Shown: positions 1-5,133 of the stretch, piece after piece
Numbering within the stretch: position 1 is the first letter of the stretch
How the letters are laid out: each line of letters opens with the position of its first letter
Source of the DNA: Magnetococcales bacterium
GTDB lineage: Bacteria; Pseudomonadota; Magnetococcia; Magnetococcales; DC0425bin3
Assembly (NCBI GenBank): GCA_015229045.1
Contig: JADGCJ010000195.1
Location: 1-5,578 of the forward strand
Length of the DNA stretch: 5,578 nucleotides
Reading direction: 5' to 3'
Notes under the pieces: model-generated
What the model saw: only the letters and a program-made list of their open reading frames with translations
Told to the model about the DNA's origin: nothing
Databases searched by the model: none
Made by a program: the position numbers and the translations under genes

Positions 1-369
1 TTGCTGGAATCCGAAGCGACACTGGAGGATCTGGAGGAGCTGGGTGGCGACCTCTCCGCAGCGGACGGGCCCGTCGAAGACGAGGCGATGGCGGAGGATT
101 GGCTGACCGCGCCGCAGGAAGAGTCGGTGTTGCAGGAAGAGTCGATGTTCTCCGACGCGCCCGAGGCTTTTGCCGGGGAGGAGATCGCGGAAGCGATGGA
201 GCAGGGGGCGGAGGCGGTGGAGGAGATGGCAGCGCCGGTCGAAGGGGAGGCGGGGCTGGATGATTTCATGGCCACGCTGAGCGGATTGGACGCGGAGTTG
301 GGGGACTGGGCCGTGGAAGCCGCGGATGAAGGCCGGTGGCCCCCGCTGGAAGAGGAGGAGCCGTCGTGA
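1..369 (+). CDS. 3' end of a highly acidic protein in the fliH position (partial)
   Basis: The frame is open from the first base to a TGA at 367-369, so this is probably the C-terminal 122 codons of a gene that starts upstream; the TTG at position 1 is unlikely to be the true start. By my count the visible part has 40 Asp/Glu, one Arg and no Lys or His, so it is strongly negative and probably disordered. It contains a duplicated six-residue block beginning QEES (codons 39-50) and ends in a run of four Glu. Its stop overlaps the fliI start in the sequence GTGA, which implies translational coupling. Genes directly before fliI are usually fliH, the FliI-binding stator-like regulator of flagellar export. 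I see no recognisable FliH C-terminal domain here, so FliH with an acidic extension is inferred from position only. It could instead be an unrelated acidic protein. Confidence 0.6.
   Translation: MLESEATLEDLEELGGDLSAADGPVEDEAMAEDWLTAPQEESVLQEESMFSDAPEAFAGEEIAEAMEQGAEAVEEMAAPVEGEAGLDDFMATLSGLDAELGDWAVEAADEGRWPPLEEEEPS
351..360 (+). promoter_or_regulatory. Strong ribosome binding site for fliI
   Basis: The sequence AGAGGAGGAG ends 5 nt before the GTG at 366. It is a near-perfect Shine-Dalgarno sequence and decides the fliI start over the in-frame GTG at 336, which would add ten unconserved residues. The same bases encode the terminal Glu run of the upstream acidic protein. Confidence 0.8.
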
Positions 370-1721
370 GTGCCCTGGCGCAAGAGGTGGTGACAGCGGA
401 ATCGTGGTCCATTCCCTGGAAGGGGTATCTGGAGGCGGGGCGCAACAGCCGGGAGTATCGTCTGCTGGGCAAGGTCAAGCAGGTGGTGGGGCTGTTGATC
501 GAGAGTTCCGGTCCTCCGGTGGCCATCGGCGAGATGTGTCAGGTGGTTCCGGATTACGGCGAGCCGATTCTGGCGGAGGTGGTGGGTTTTCGCAACGACG
601 CGGTTTTGCTGATGCCGCTGGGCACCTTGAAGGGTATTCATCCCGGCAGTTTGATCCTCTCCCAGGGTCGTCAGGAGATGGTTCTGGTGGGGGAGGGGCT
701 GTTGGGCCGGGTGATCGGTCCGCTGGGGGAGCCGCTGGACGATCTGGCTCCGCCGCAGGTGCGGGAGCAGGGGCCGTTGTACGCCGAGCCGATCAACCCC
801 ATGTTGCGGCGGCGCATCGACACCCCTCTCGATCTGGGGGTGCGTTCGGTCAATACCATGCTCACCGTGGGGCAGGGGCAGCGTTTGGGCATTTTCGCCG
901 GCTCCGGTGTGGGCAAAAGCACGTTGCTGGGCATGATGGCCCGGTACACCAAGGCCGATGTCAATGTCATCGGGCTGATCGGCGAGCGGGGTCGTGAGGT
1001 CAAGGAGTTTCTGGAGGAGGTGTTGGGCGAGGAGGGCATGGCCCGTTCCGTGGTGGTGGTGGCCACGTCGGATCAGCCGCCGCTGTTGCGTTTGCGCGCC
1101 GCGTTTCTGGCCACGGCGATTGCGGAGTATTTCCGCGCCCGGGAGCGTCATGTGCTGTTGATGATGGACTCGATCACCCGTTTCGCCATGGCGCAGCGGG
1201 AGGTGGGCCTGGCGCGGGGTGAACCGCCCACCAGCCGTGGTTATCCGCCGTCGACCTTCATGCTGCTGCCCAAGTTGCTGGAGCGGGCGGGGCGGGATCG
1301 CGGGGAGGGCAGCATCACCGGGTTGTATACGGTGTTGATGGAGGGTGATGATTTGCAGGATCCCATCGTTGACGCGGTCCGGGGTATTCTGGACGGGCAC
1401 ATCATGCTCTCCCGGGATCTGGCGGCCATCGATCACTATCCGCCCATCGACATTTTGGGATCGGTTTCCCGTCTGATGGACGAATTGGCCACGCCGGATC
1501 AGAAGCGTCTGGCCAGTCAGGTGCGGGAGGTTCTTTCCGTTTACAACAAAGCGGAAGACATGATCAACATCGGGGCTTATGTTGCCGGTTCCAACCCGCG
1601 CATTGACCGGGCCATCAAGCTGATCGAGCCGGTGCGGGCCTTTTTGCGTCAGGCGGTGCGGGAGAAGTCCACCCTGGAGGAGGGGGTTGCCCAGCTCAAG
1701 AAGGTGCTGGCGGCGGGGTGA
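366..1721 (+). CDS. fliI: Flagellar protein export ATPase FliI
   Basis: This is the hexameric ATPase at the cytoplasmic base of the flagellar type III export apparatus; with FliH and FliJ it helps deliver export substrates to the membrane gate. The 451-residue product has the usual length (Salmonella FliI is 456). It shows an F1-beta-like N-terminal barrel (about 1-95), then the RecA-like core with Walker A GSGVGKST at 179-186 (Lys184), GERGREV at 206-212 whose first Glu (E207) corresponds to the catalytic Glu211 of Salmonella, and Walker B VLLMMD ending at Asp268, followed by SITRFA. The C-terminal helical region is complete. Start: GTG at 366, with a strong ribosome binding site and a 4-nt overlap with the preceding gene. 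FliI is preferred over the injectisome homologue SctN on overall sequence resemblance, but virulence-type systems share all catalytic motifs. No fliJ follows, although it commonly does in other genomes. Confidence 0.95.
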   Translation: MSALAQEVVTAESWSIPWKGYLEAGRNSREYRLLGKVKQVVGLLIESSGPPVAIGEMCQVVPDYGEPILAEVVGFRNDAVLLMPLGTLKGIHPGSLILSQGRQEMVLVGEGLLGRVIGPLGEPLDDLAPPQVREQGPLYAEPINPMLRRRIDTPLDLGVRSVNTMLTVGQGQRLGIFAGSGVGKSTLLGMMARYTKADVNVIGLIGERGREVKEFLEEVLGEEGMARSVVVVATSDQPPLLRLRAAFLATAIAEYFRARERHVLLMMDSITRFAMAQREVGLARGEPPTSRGYPPSTFMLLPKLLERAGRDRGEGSITGLYTVLMEGDDLQDPIVDAVRGILDGHIMLSRDLAAIDHYPPIDILGSVSRLMDELATPDQKRLASQVREVLSVYNKAEDMINIGAYVAGSNPRIDRAIKLIEPVRAFLRQAVREKSTLEEGVAQLKKVLAAG

Positions 1722-1726
1722 ATCCG

Positions 1727-1801
1727 TTGACTTTCAGTATGTTATCCTTTAAGTATCAAAAAAGGGAAATGTTCTGTCTTTTGACTTTTCAGTATTGATC
1801 C
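1727..1801 (+). repeat. Imperfect direct repeat, two copies 54 nt apart
   Basis: Copy one, 1727-1747, begins TTGACTTTCAGTAT and ends in ATCC. Copy two, 1781-1801, begins TTGACTTTTCAGTAT and also ends in ATCC. They differ by one inserted T and a few changes before the last four bases. Each begins with TTGACT, a close match to a -35 hexamer, but neither has a good -10 at 16-18 nt. They could be paired operator sites, a small duplication or old insertion debris. Confidence 0.6.
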
Positions 1802-1869
1802 GCCTGAATTTTTCAGGAAAATCTCGAAGAGGCTTTGCGCGTGGCTCTTTTCTTATCATCCCATCGCGT

Positions 1870-1875
1870 TACAAT
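1870..1875 (+). promoter_or_regulatory. Possible -10 element for brnA
   Basis: TACAAT matches the TATAAT consensus at five of six positions and lies 31 nt before the brnA ATG. This would give a short leader that still contains the ribosome binding site. The bases 16-18 nt upstream (around 1846-1853) are T-rich but not a good -35, so the call is weak. Confidence 0.25.
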
Positions 1876-1878
1876 GGA

Positions 1879-1932
1879 ATGCAGCGAAAGGTGATGCGAC
1901 ATGAACGAAAAGACTACTTCGCCGCGTTCTGA
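1879..1932 (+). pseudogene. Possible C-terminal remnant of a BrnT-type toxin gene
   Basis: In the frame from 1879 the bases translate as MQRKVMRHERKDYFAAF before a TGA at 1930-1932, overlapping the brnA start in a different frame. From memory of the family, BrnT toxins end in a motif like SARKATRHERKDY, so the segment RK--RHERKDYF is a good partial match in the position where a toxin tail would be expected (brnT normally precedes brnA). Upstream in the same frame I see no BrnT-like N-terminus, and only 179 nt separate fliI from brnA, too little for a whole toxin gene of about 90 codons. The match is short and could be chance. Confidence 0.3.
1887..1894 (+). promoter_or_regulatory. Ribosome binding site for brnA
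   Basis: AAAGGTGA ends 6 nt before the ATG at 1901. It is the best Shine-Dalgarno match in this area and supports that start. Confidence 0.6.
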
Positions 1933-2173
1933 ATCCGATTGGCGTCGCATCGCGGCTCTCTCGGACGAAAAAATCGATCTGTCGGACAGTCCGGCCATCT
2001 CTTCGGAACGAATGGCCAAAGCGTTGCGGCGCAAAGGGTTGCAGCCACTGCCGCAACAGAGCGGCATTCACATCGATGACGATGTTCTGGAATGGTTCAA
2101 GGGCCAGGGGTGTGGTTACCAAGAGCAGATCAACACCATCCTCAGAGCTTACAAAGAGACCCATTCCGTCTGA
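1901..2173 (+). CDS. brnA: BrnA-type antitoxin (DUF4415, ribbon-helix-helix)
   Basis: The 90-residue protein has the two-part structure of BrnA antitoxins, which neutralise the RNase toxin BrnT and repress their own operon as dimeric ribbon-helix-helix DNA-binding proteins. The N-terminal half has the SDWRRIAALSDEKIDLSDSP-type motif (residues 12-31). The C-terminal half (about 54-86) has the hallmark DDDVLEWFKGQGCGYQ followed by INTILRAY. In the DNA-contacting strand before this motif the family usually reads like V-S-I-R-L-D; here it reads GIHID, with His57 in place of the usual Arg. The start is set by the ribosome binding site at 1887-1894. An intact brnT would be expected just upstream but is absent, so this looks like an orphan antitoxin, perhaps left after toxin decay or acting on a toxin elsewhere. 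It converges on the PIN toxin gene across a 47-nt spacer. Confidence 0.8.
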   Translation: MNEKTTSPRSESDWRRIAALSDEKIDLSDSPAISSERMAKALRRKGLQPLPQQSGIHIDDDVLEWFKGQGCGYQEQINTILRAYKETHSV

Positions 2174-2220
2174 TGTCGTTTTATTGTTTCCGATTCTATT
2201 ATTTATCGCCAAATCCAGAA

Positions 2221-2640
2221 TCATGTTAGAAAGGGGTTGTGAAATCTGACTCCTTCCACCTCCCGTCCATGCTGGAAATCCTCGCTCACCACCTTCCCGC
2301 AACCGGCTTCCTTGGCGCAGGCCCACAACATGGCATCCCAAAAGGAGAGGTGATGATGACGCACTGCCCGCATGGCCTTGGTGATGGTGGAAGTTCCGGC
2401 GGATTGCACCTGAAACAAAATCATCCAATCTCGCACCTGGTCGGCAGCATCGGCTATCGGTATCTTTCCTTTGACGGTTGCCACCCGGAAAAATTCCCCC
2501 AGAGACTGAAGGGTCAATACACAGTTGGCGGTAATCGCCTGATCCAACAATGTAGAGGCGATGTCATGTTTTCTGCCGGCTTCGCGATCCAAGGCGTAAA
2601 CAAGGATATTGGTATCCAGGGTGTACCGATCATCGCTCAT
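2221..2640 (-). CDS. vapC: PIN-domain ribonuclease toxin (VapC-like) of a type II TA module
   Basis: This 139-residue protein is a single PIN domain, the Mg-dependent RNase fold of VapC-like toxins. Numbering from the chosen ATG, all four acidic active-site residues are visible: Asp9 in YTLDTNILVY, Glu49 in SLGEFF, Asp102 in SFWDAMLWA and Asp121 in SEDFQHG. The ending near HNPF is typical of the PIN group with the SEDFQHG motif. I chose the ATG at 2640-2638 because it leaves a short lead into the first strand and has GGGA 8 nt upstream. An in-frame ATG at 2649-2647 is an alternative and would add three residues. The gene overlaps the antitoxin by 11 nt, so translation is probably coupled. RNA targets (tRNA, rRNA or mRNA) cannot be deduced. 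With all catalytic residues present it is likely active unless restrained by the antitoxin. Confidence 0.88.
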   Translation of the reverse strand: MSDDRYTLDTNILVYALDREAGRKHDIASTLLDQAITANCVLTLQSLGEFFRVATVKGKIPIADAADQVRDWMILFQVQSAGTSTITKAMRAVRHHHLSFWDAMLWACAKEAGCGKVVSEDFQHGREVEGVRFHNPFLT

Positions 2641-2878
2641 GGAGTTCATCCCGGGAAACCGGTTTTCCACCCAAAGCATAGCCCTGTTGCATCCTCACCC
2701 GCGTGCGCTCGCGGGCCAACTGCTGTTCCTCGCTCAATACCCGTTCCCCGGGTAAAGGCATCAACCGGGCGATAGGTGCTCCACGCCGGGTAATGATGAT
2801 CTCCTCCCCAGCTTCGACCGCTTTGATGTAACGGGAGAAGTGTTGATTGGCCTCACGCAGGCTGATTCGCTGTTCCAT
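2630..2878 (-). CDS. Phd/YefM-family antitoxin
   Basis: The 82-residue product starts with the Phd/YefM DNA-binding domain: ISLREANQHFSRYIKAVE (residues 5-22), then GEEIIITRRGAPIARLMP (24-41). The charged C-terminal part, including RTRVRMQQGYALGGKPVSR and a final DELHER, is the flexible segment expected to wrap around the partner toxin. Such antitoxins inhibit a PIN or RelE-type toxin by direct binding and repress their own operon, alone or with toxin. It is the first gene of a two-gene minus-strand operon and overlaps the PIN toxin gene by 11 nt. The ATG at 2878-2876 gives the normal N-terminus, but its ribosome binding site is weak (GGTG about 6 nt upstream). Phd-type antitoxins paired with PIN toxins are a known combination. 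Confidence 0.88.
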   Translation of the reverse strand: MEQRISLREANQHFSRYIKAVEAGEEIIITRRGAPIARLMPLPGERVLSEEQQLARERTRVRMQQGYALGGKPVSRDELHER

Positions 2879-2913
2879 GTTTGCACCGGAAGGTCAATGA
2901 GGTCGTTATTGAT

Positions 2914-2939
2914 GGATTATCCTCTTTATTCTTGAGGAT
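2914..2939 (-). promoter_or_regulatory. Possible TA promoter with overlapping operator palindromes
   Basis: Read on the minus strand, GATAAT (2921-2916) matches the -10 consensus at five of six positions and would start transcription about 30 nt before the antitoxin ATG. No good -35 is present. The box lies inside the odd palindrome GGAT-T-ATCC (2914-2922) and overlaps a 6-bp inverted repeat, ATCCTC/GAGGAT with a 9-nt centre (2919-2939). Palindromes over the -10 box are what an autorepressing antitoxin would bind, so this is a reasonable operator candidate, inferred from position only. Confidence 0.35.
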
Positions 2940-2997
2940 GGGCAGCATCTTCTGCCAATATTGATTGCCTTGCGAGCCAGATGCAAAATCTTATTGC

Positions 2998-3014
2998 GGT
3001 TTTCTTGGAAAACC
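2998..3014. repeat. Perfect 7-bp inverted repeat with 3-nt centre
   Basis: GGTTTTC and GAAAACC are exact reverse complements separated by TTG. The site lies 72 nt past the dehydrogenase stop and 119 nt before the antitoxin start. No T-run follows on either strand, so it is a poor intrinsic terminator. It could be a hairpin protecting the end of the dehydrogenase mRNA or a protein-binding site. Confidence 0.6.
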
Positions 3015-3086
3015 TGTCCGAATATAGAAACGTCGACGGATAGAACATTTTCTTTTTTTACTTTCTGAAAGACAAAATATTTAAAA

Positions 3087-3818
3087 TCACATCGCCCGCC
3101 AATCACGCCATTCCCCGGCTTGCAGATGTTGGCCGCGTACCTCTTTGGCCTGGTCCGAAGCCAGATAGAGGAAAACCGGGGTGATTTCGTCCGGAGTGGG
3201 CAGCGTGGCCGGATCCTCGCCGGGAAAGGCAAACGCCCGCATGCGGGTGGCCACCACACCGGGATTGACGGTATTGAAGCGCACCGCCGTGTTCTCCAAT
3301 TCCTGGGAAAAACTTTCGGTAATGTTGGCCAGCGCAGCCTTGGAAGCGCCGTAAGGCCCCCAATAAGCCATACCCTTGAAAGCCACCCCCGATACCACGT
3401 TGATCACCGAAGCATTCGGACTCAAGCGCAAAAGAGGCAGCAAGACACAGGTCAAAAACCAGGGCGCCGTCAGATTGACGCGGAAAAGCTGCTCCCACTG
3501 CATCGGATCGGTGGCGGTGAGCGGCCCCATGGTGCCCAGCACGGCGGCATTGTTGACCAGAATATCCAGCCTGCCGAAGCGATGGTTGATTTCCAACGCC
3601 GCTTCCGGCACTCTGCCCAAATCGTTTTCCAGGTCGAGGGGCAACAGGGAGGCCCTCCCACCGGCGGAAATGATGAGATCATAAGTCTCTTCCAGCTTGG
3701 CTTGGGTGCGCCCCAGCAATAGCACGGTGGCGCCTTCACGGGCATAGGCCCGCGCCACGGCCCGACCGATGCCGGCACCGGCTCCCGTCACCAACGCAAT
3801 GCGATTTTCCAGCAGCAT
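3087..3818 (-). CDS. Short-chain dehydrogenase/reductase, YciK-like
   Basis: This complete 243-residue enzyme is of the classical SDR family, NAD(P)-dependent oxidoreductases with a Rossmann fold. Visible motifs are the cofactor loop TGAGAGIG (residues 11-18), NNA (89-91), and the catalytic tetrad Asn115, Ser143, Tyr156 and Lys160 (YGASK). The Arg in GR at 36-37, after the second strand, suggests preference for NADPH. The segment after VNPG (184-187), including TRMRAFAFPGEDP, closely resembles E. coli YciK, a reductase of unsettled physiological role, so no substrate is assigned. The start at 3818 has a strong ribosome binding site: AAAGGAAGG on the minus strand, 5 nt upstream. The gene is head to head with miaA, and the two start codons overlap by 2 nt. 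No membrane segment or signal peptide is seen, so it should be cytoplasmic. Confidence 0.9.
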   Translation of the reverse strand: MLLENRIALVTGAGAGIGRAVARAYAREGATVLLLGRTQAKLEETYDLIISAGGRASLLPLDLENDLGRVPEAALEINHRFGRLDILVNNAAVLGTMGPLTATDPMQWEQLFRVNLTAPWFLTCVLLPLLRLSPNASVINVVSGVAFKGMAYWGPYGASKAALANITESFSQELENTAVRFNTVNPGVVATRMRAFAFPGEDPATLPTPDEITPVFLYLASDQAKEVRGQHLQAGEWRDWRAM

Positions 3819-4773
3819 GAATGCCTTCCTTTCTCAGCAGAATCCGCCAACGGACGGATTGATCTTTCTGACCGGTCCCACCGCCAGCGGCAAAACCGCG
3901 TTGGCTCTGGCGCTGGCCCGGGAATTTCCCCTGGAAATCATCAATGCCGACGCCATGCAACTCTATATCGGCATGGATATCGGCACCGCCAAACCCGATG
4001 CCCACACCCGGCAACAGGTTCCCCACCATCTTTTGGATGTGGTGACCCCCGATGATCCCTTCTCCGCCGGACGATATCAACAGGCGGCGGAAAAATGTAT
4101 CCGGGATTGTCAGTCCCGAGGGCGCATCCCGCTCTTCGTCGGGGGCACCGGACTCTATCTGCGGGTGGTGGAAGAGGGGTTGGCCCCGACACCGCCCATG
4201 GATCAAGCCATCCTGGAAAACCTGCGCCACGACGGGGAGAGGCTCGGCTGGCCCGGCCTGCACGCCCGATTGGCGCAGTGCGACCCCGAAGGGGCGGCCC
4301 GACTGACCCCGGCGGACGGGCAGCGCATTCTGCGGGCCCTGGCGGTGCGTCTCACCACCGGCCACCCTCTGGCCTGGTGGCAGGCCCAACAACAGTCCCC
4401 TGGTCGAAGAGTGCTGAAACTGGCCCTCGACTGCGAGCGGCAGGCGCTTTATCAACGCATCAACCACCGTTTCGAGGGGATGATGGAGCAAGGTCTGCTG
4501 GAAGAGGCGGCCAGCTTGTTGCGTCTTGGTTATCATCGGGAGTTGCCTGCCATGAAGGCAGTAGGGTATCGTCAGTTATTCGGGTATCTGGATGGGACGA
4601 GATCCTTGACGGAATGTGTCGAGGAGGCCAAAAAGGCTTCCCGACACTACGCCAAACGCCAATGGACCTGGTTGCGAGGTCAGGCCAACCTGTTCCGGAT
4701 CGTGGGGGGGGAACAGGCCCTGGATTCCAGTATTTCCCGAATCAACCATTTTCTTCAAGATATGGTTGAATAG
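3817..4773 (+). CDS. miaA: tRNA dimethylallyltransferase MiaA
   Basis: MiaA transfers the dimethylallyl group of dimethylallyl diphosphate to N6 of adenosine 37 in tRNAs that read codons beginning with U, the first step towards ms2i6A. From the ATG at 3817 the protein has 318 residues (E. coli 316). Motifs: P-loop GPTASGKT at 20-27, the catalytic Asp45 in INADAMQLY, GMDIGTAKP at 52-60, PHHLLDV at 69-75, VGGTGLYL at 108-115, and the C-terminal MKAVGYRQL and YAKRQWTWLR segments. The usual Arg in Q-x-YRG is Ile51 here. The start lacks a clear ribosome binding site. In-frame ATGs at 3799 and 3769 would extend the protein across the dehydrogenase gene, and TTG at 3859 would leave only five residues before the P-loop. 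3817 therefore fits family length best but is not certain. It leads the miaA-hfq-hflX cluster. Confidence 0.95.
   Translation: MNAFLSQQNPPTDGLIFLTGPTASGKTALALALAREFPLEIINADAMQLYIGMDIGTAKPDAHTRQQVPHHLLDVVTPDDPFSAGRYQQAAEKCIRDCQSRGRIPLFVGGTGLYLRVVEEGLAPTPPMDQAILENLRHDGERLGWPGLHARLAQCDPEGAARLTPADGQRILRALAVRLTTGHPLAWWQAQQQSPGRRVLKLALDCERQALYQRINHRFEGMMEQGLLEEAASLLRLGYHRELPAMKAVGYRQLFGYLDGTRSLTECVEEAKKASRHYAKRQWTWLRGQANLFRIVGGEQALDSSISRINHFLQDMVE
3824..3832 (-). promoter_or_regulatory. Ribosome binding site of the dehydrogenase gene, inside miaA
   Basis: On the minus strand these bases read AAAGGAAGG and end 5 nt before the dehydrogenase ATG. They fix that start and show that the translation signal of one gene lies within the first codons of the divergent neighbour. 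Confidence 0.7.
4742..4769 (+). repeat. 8-bp inverted repeat at the 3' end of miaA
   Basis: TCAACCAT (4742-4749) and ATGGTTGA (4762-4769) are exact reverse complements with a 12-nt loop and end just before the miaA stop. No T-run follows, so it is unlikely to terminate transcription. It could form an mRNA hairpin between miaA and hfq. Confidence 0.45.
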
Positions 4774-4794
4774 ACAGATTGAAAACGTTTTATT
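4766..4794 (+). promoter_or_regulatory. Possible sigma-70-type promoter for hfq
   Basis: TTGAAT (4766-4771) and TTTATT (4789-4794) are 17 nt apart and each match the -35 and -10 consensus at four of six positions. The spacer contains most of the 10-nt palindrome AAAACGTTTT (4782-4791). A separate hfq promoter within or after miaA is known in E. coli, but these matches are modest and could be chance. Confidence 0.25.
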
Positions 4795-4826
4795 GAACTG
4801 AACACTGGCAGGTTAGGGGGATCAAC

Positions 4827-5117
4827 ATGGCTATTCAACCAGCGAATCACAATGTTCAGGATCCGTTCCTGAATGCCTTGCGACGGGAAAAGGTACCGGT
4901 AACGGTTTTTCTGGTCAACGGCATCAAATTGCAGGGGGTGATCACCTCGTTTGATAACTATTGTCTTATGCTGAAAAACAGCGTAACGCAGCTGGTTTTC
5001 AAGCATGCGGTATCCACGGTGATGCCTTCGCGTATGGTCCATACCGGAGAAGAGTTGCGTGGGGATATGCCCCCTTCGCCGGGTGGAAGCGCCCCGGGAA
5101 CGTCGCGGGCGGTATAA
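4827..5117 (+). CDS. hfq: RNA chaperone Hfq
   Basis: Hfq forms a hexameric Sm-like ring that pairs small RNAs with mRNAs and affects their stability and translation. The 96-residue protein has the Sm core at about 9-69 and all main RNA-contact motifs, offset by three from E. coli: Gln11-Asp12 and Phe42 with the KH pair Lys59-His60 on the proximal face; rim residues Arg19, Arg20, Glu21, Lys22; and on the distal face Phe28 replacing E. coli Tyr25. The Sm2 motif reads [11 protein letters not shown]. The remaining 27-residue tail is rich in Pro, Gly and Ser and probably disordered. AGGGGG ends 6 nt before the ATG and fixes the start. It lies 53 nt after miaA and 16 nt before hflX, the conserved proteobacterial order. 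Confidence 0.97.
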   Translation: MAIQPANHNVQDPFLNALRREKVPVTVFLVNGIKLQGVITSFDNYCLMLKNSVTQLVFKHAVSTVMPSRMVHTGEELRGDMPPSPGGSAPGTSRAV

Positions 5118-5133
5118 GGGACATCCGGAGAGT

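Larger units (their letters stand above)
1722..1900. other. AT-rich spacer between fliI and brnA
   Basis: These 179 nt are visibly richer in A and T than fliI. They hold the direct repeat at 1727-1801, a short hairpin-forming inverted repeat at 1803-1817 (CCTGAA, 3-nt loop, TTCAGG) that lacks a T-run, a possible -10 box for brnA, and the possible brnT tail running into brnA. There is no fliJ, no complete gene and no convincing terminator for fliI. Confidence 0.6.
2879..3086. other. AT-rich, palindrome-rich spacer upstream of the TA operon
   Basis: These 208 nt lie between the 3' end of the dehydrogenase gene and the antitoxin start, both on the minus strand. Besides the operator-like repeats at 2914-2939 they contain GGCAG/CTGCC (2941-2956), the 8-nt palindrome CAATATTG (2956-2963), the 17-nt palindrome at 2998-3014 and CGTCGACG (3031-3038). 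A T-rich stretch at 3048-3060 faces the wrong way to terminate the dehydrogenase transcript. I see no gene here that I can support. Confidence 0.6.

Noticed and set aside
326..997. A 223-codon open frame overlapping fliI in another frame
   Set aside because: It is low-complexity Gly/Ser/Arg sequence produced by GC-rich fliI codons read out of frame, with no recognisable domain.
1803..1817. Inverted repeat CCTGAA/TTCAGG as a fliI terminator
   Set aside because: The stem is only 6 bp and is followed by A-rich rather than T-rich sequence on the plus strand.
1856..2428. A 190-codon minus-strand open frame across brnA and the end of the PIN toxin gene
   Set aside because: It is antisense to brnA and out of frame with the PIN toxin, both of which have clear family motifs; its own sequence resembles no family I know.
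2239..2775. A 178-codon plus-strand open frame
   Set aside because: It is antisense to the PIN toxin and antitoxin genes and shows no domain.
3048..3060. T-rich stretch as a terminator
   Set aside because: It is on the plus strand, where no gene ends nearby, and has no stable GC stem before it; the adjacent dehydrogenase is on the other strand.
2906..3259. A minus-strand open frame whose end (roughly NRNKILHLARKAINIG) looked faintly like the start of a nucleotidyltransferase-type antitoxin
   Set aside because: Its first half is an out-of-frame reading of the dehydrogenase gene, and the key GS-x-ARG-type motif is absent, so the resemblance is most likely chance.
3736..4536. A 266-codon minus-strand open frame opposite miaA
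   Set aside because: It is the antisense shadow of a strongly supported miaA, with no motif of its own.
4095..4769. A 224-codon plus-strand open frame inside miaA
   Set aside because: It is an out-of-frame reading of miaA rich in Gly, Arg and Pro, as expected from GC-rich DNA.
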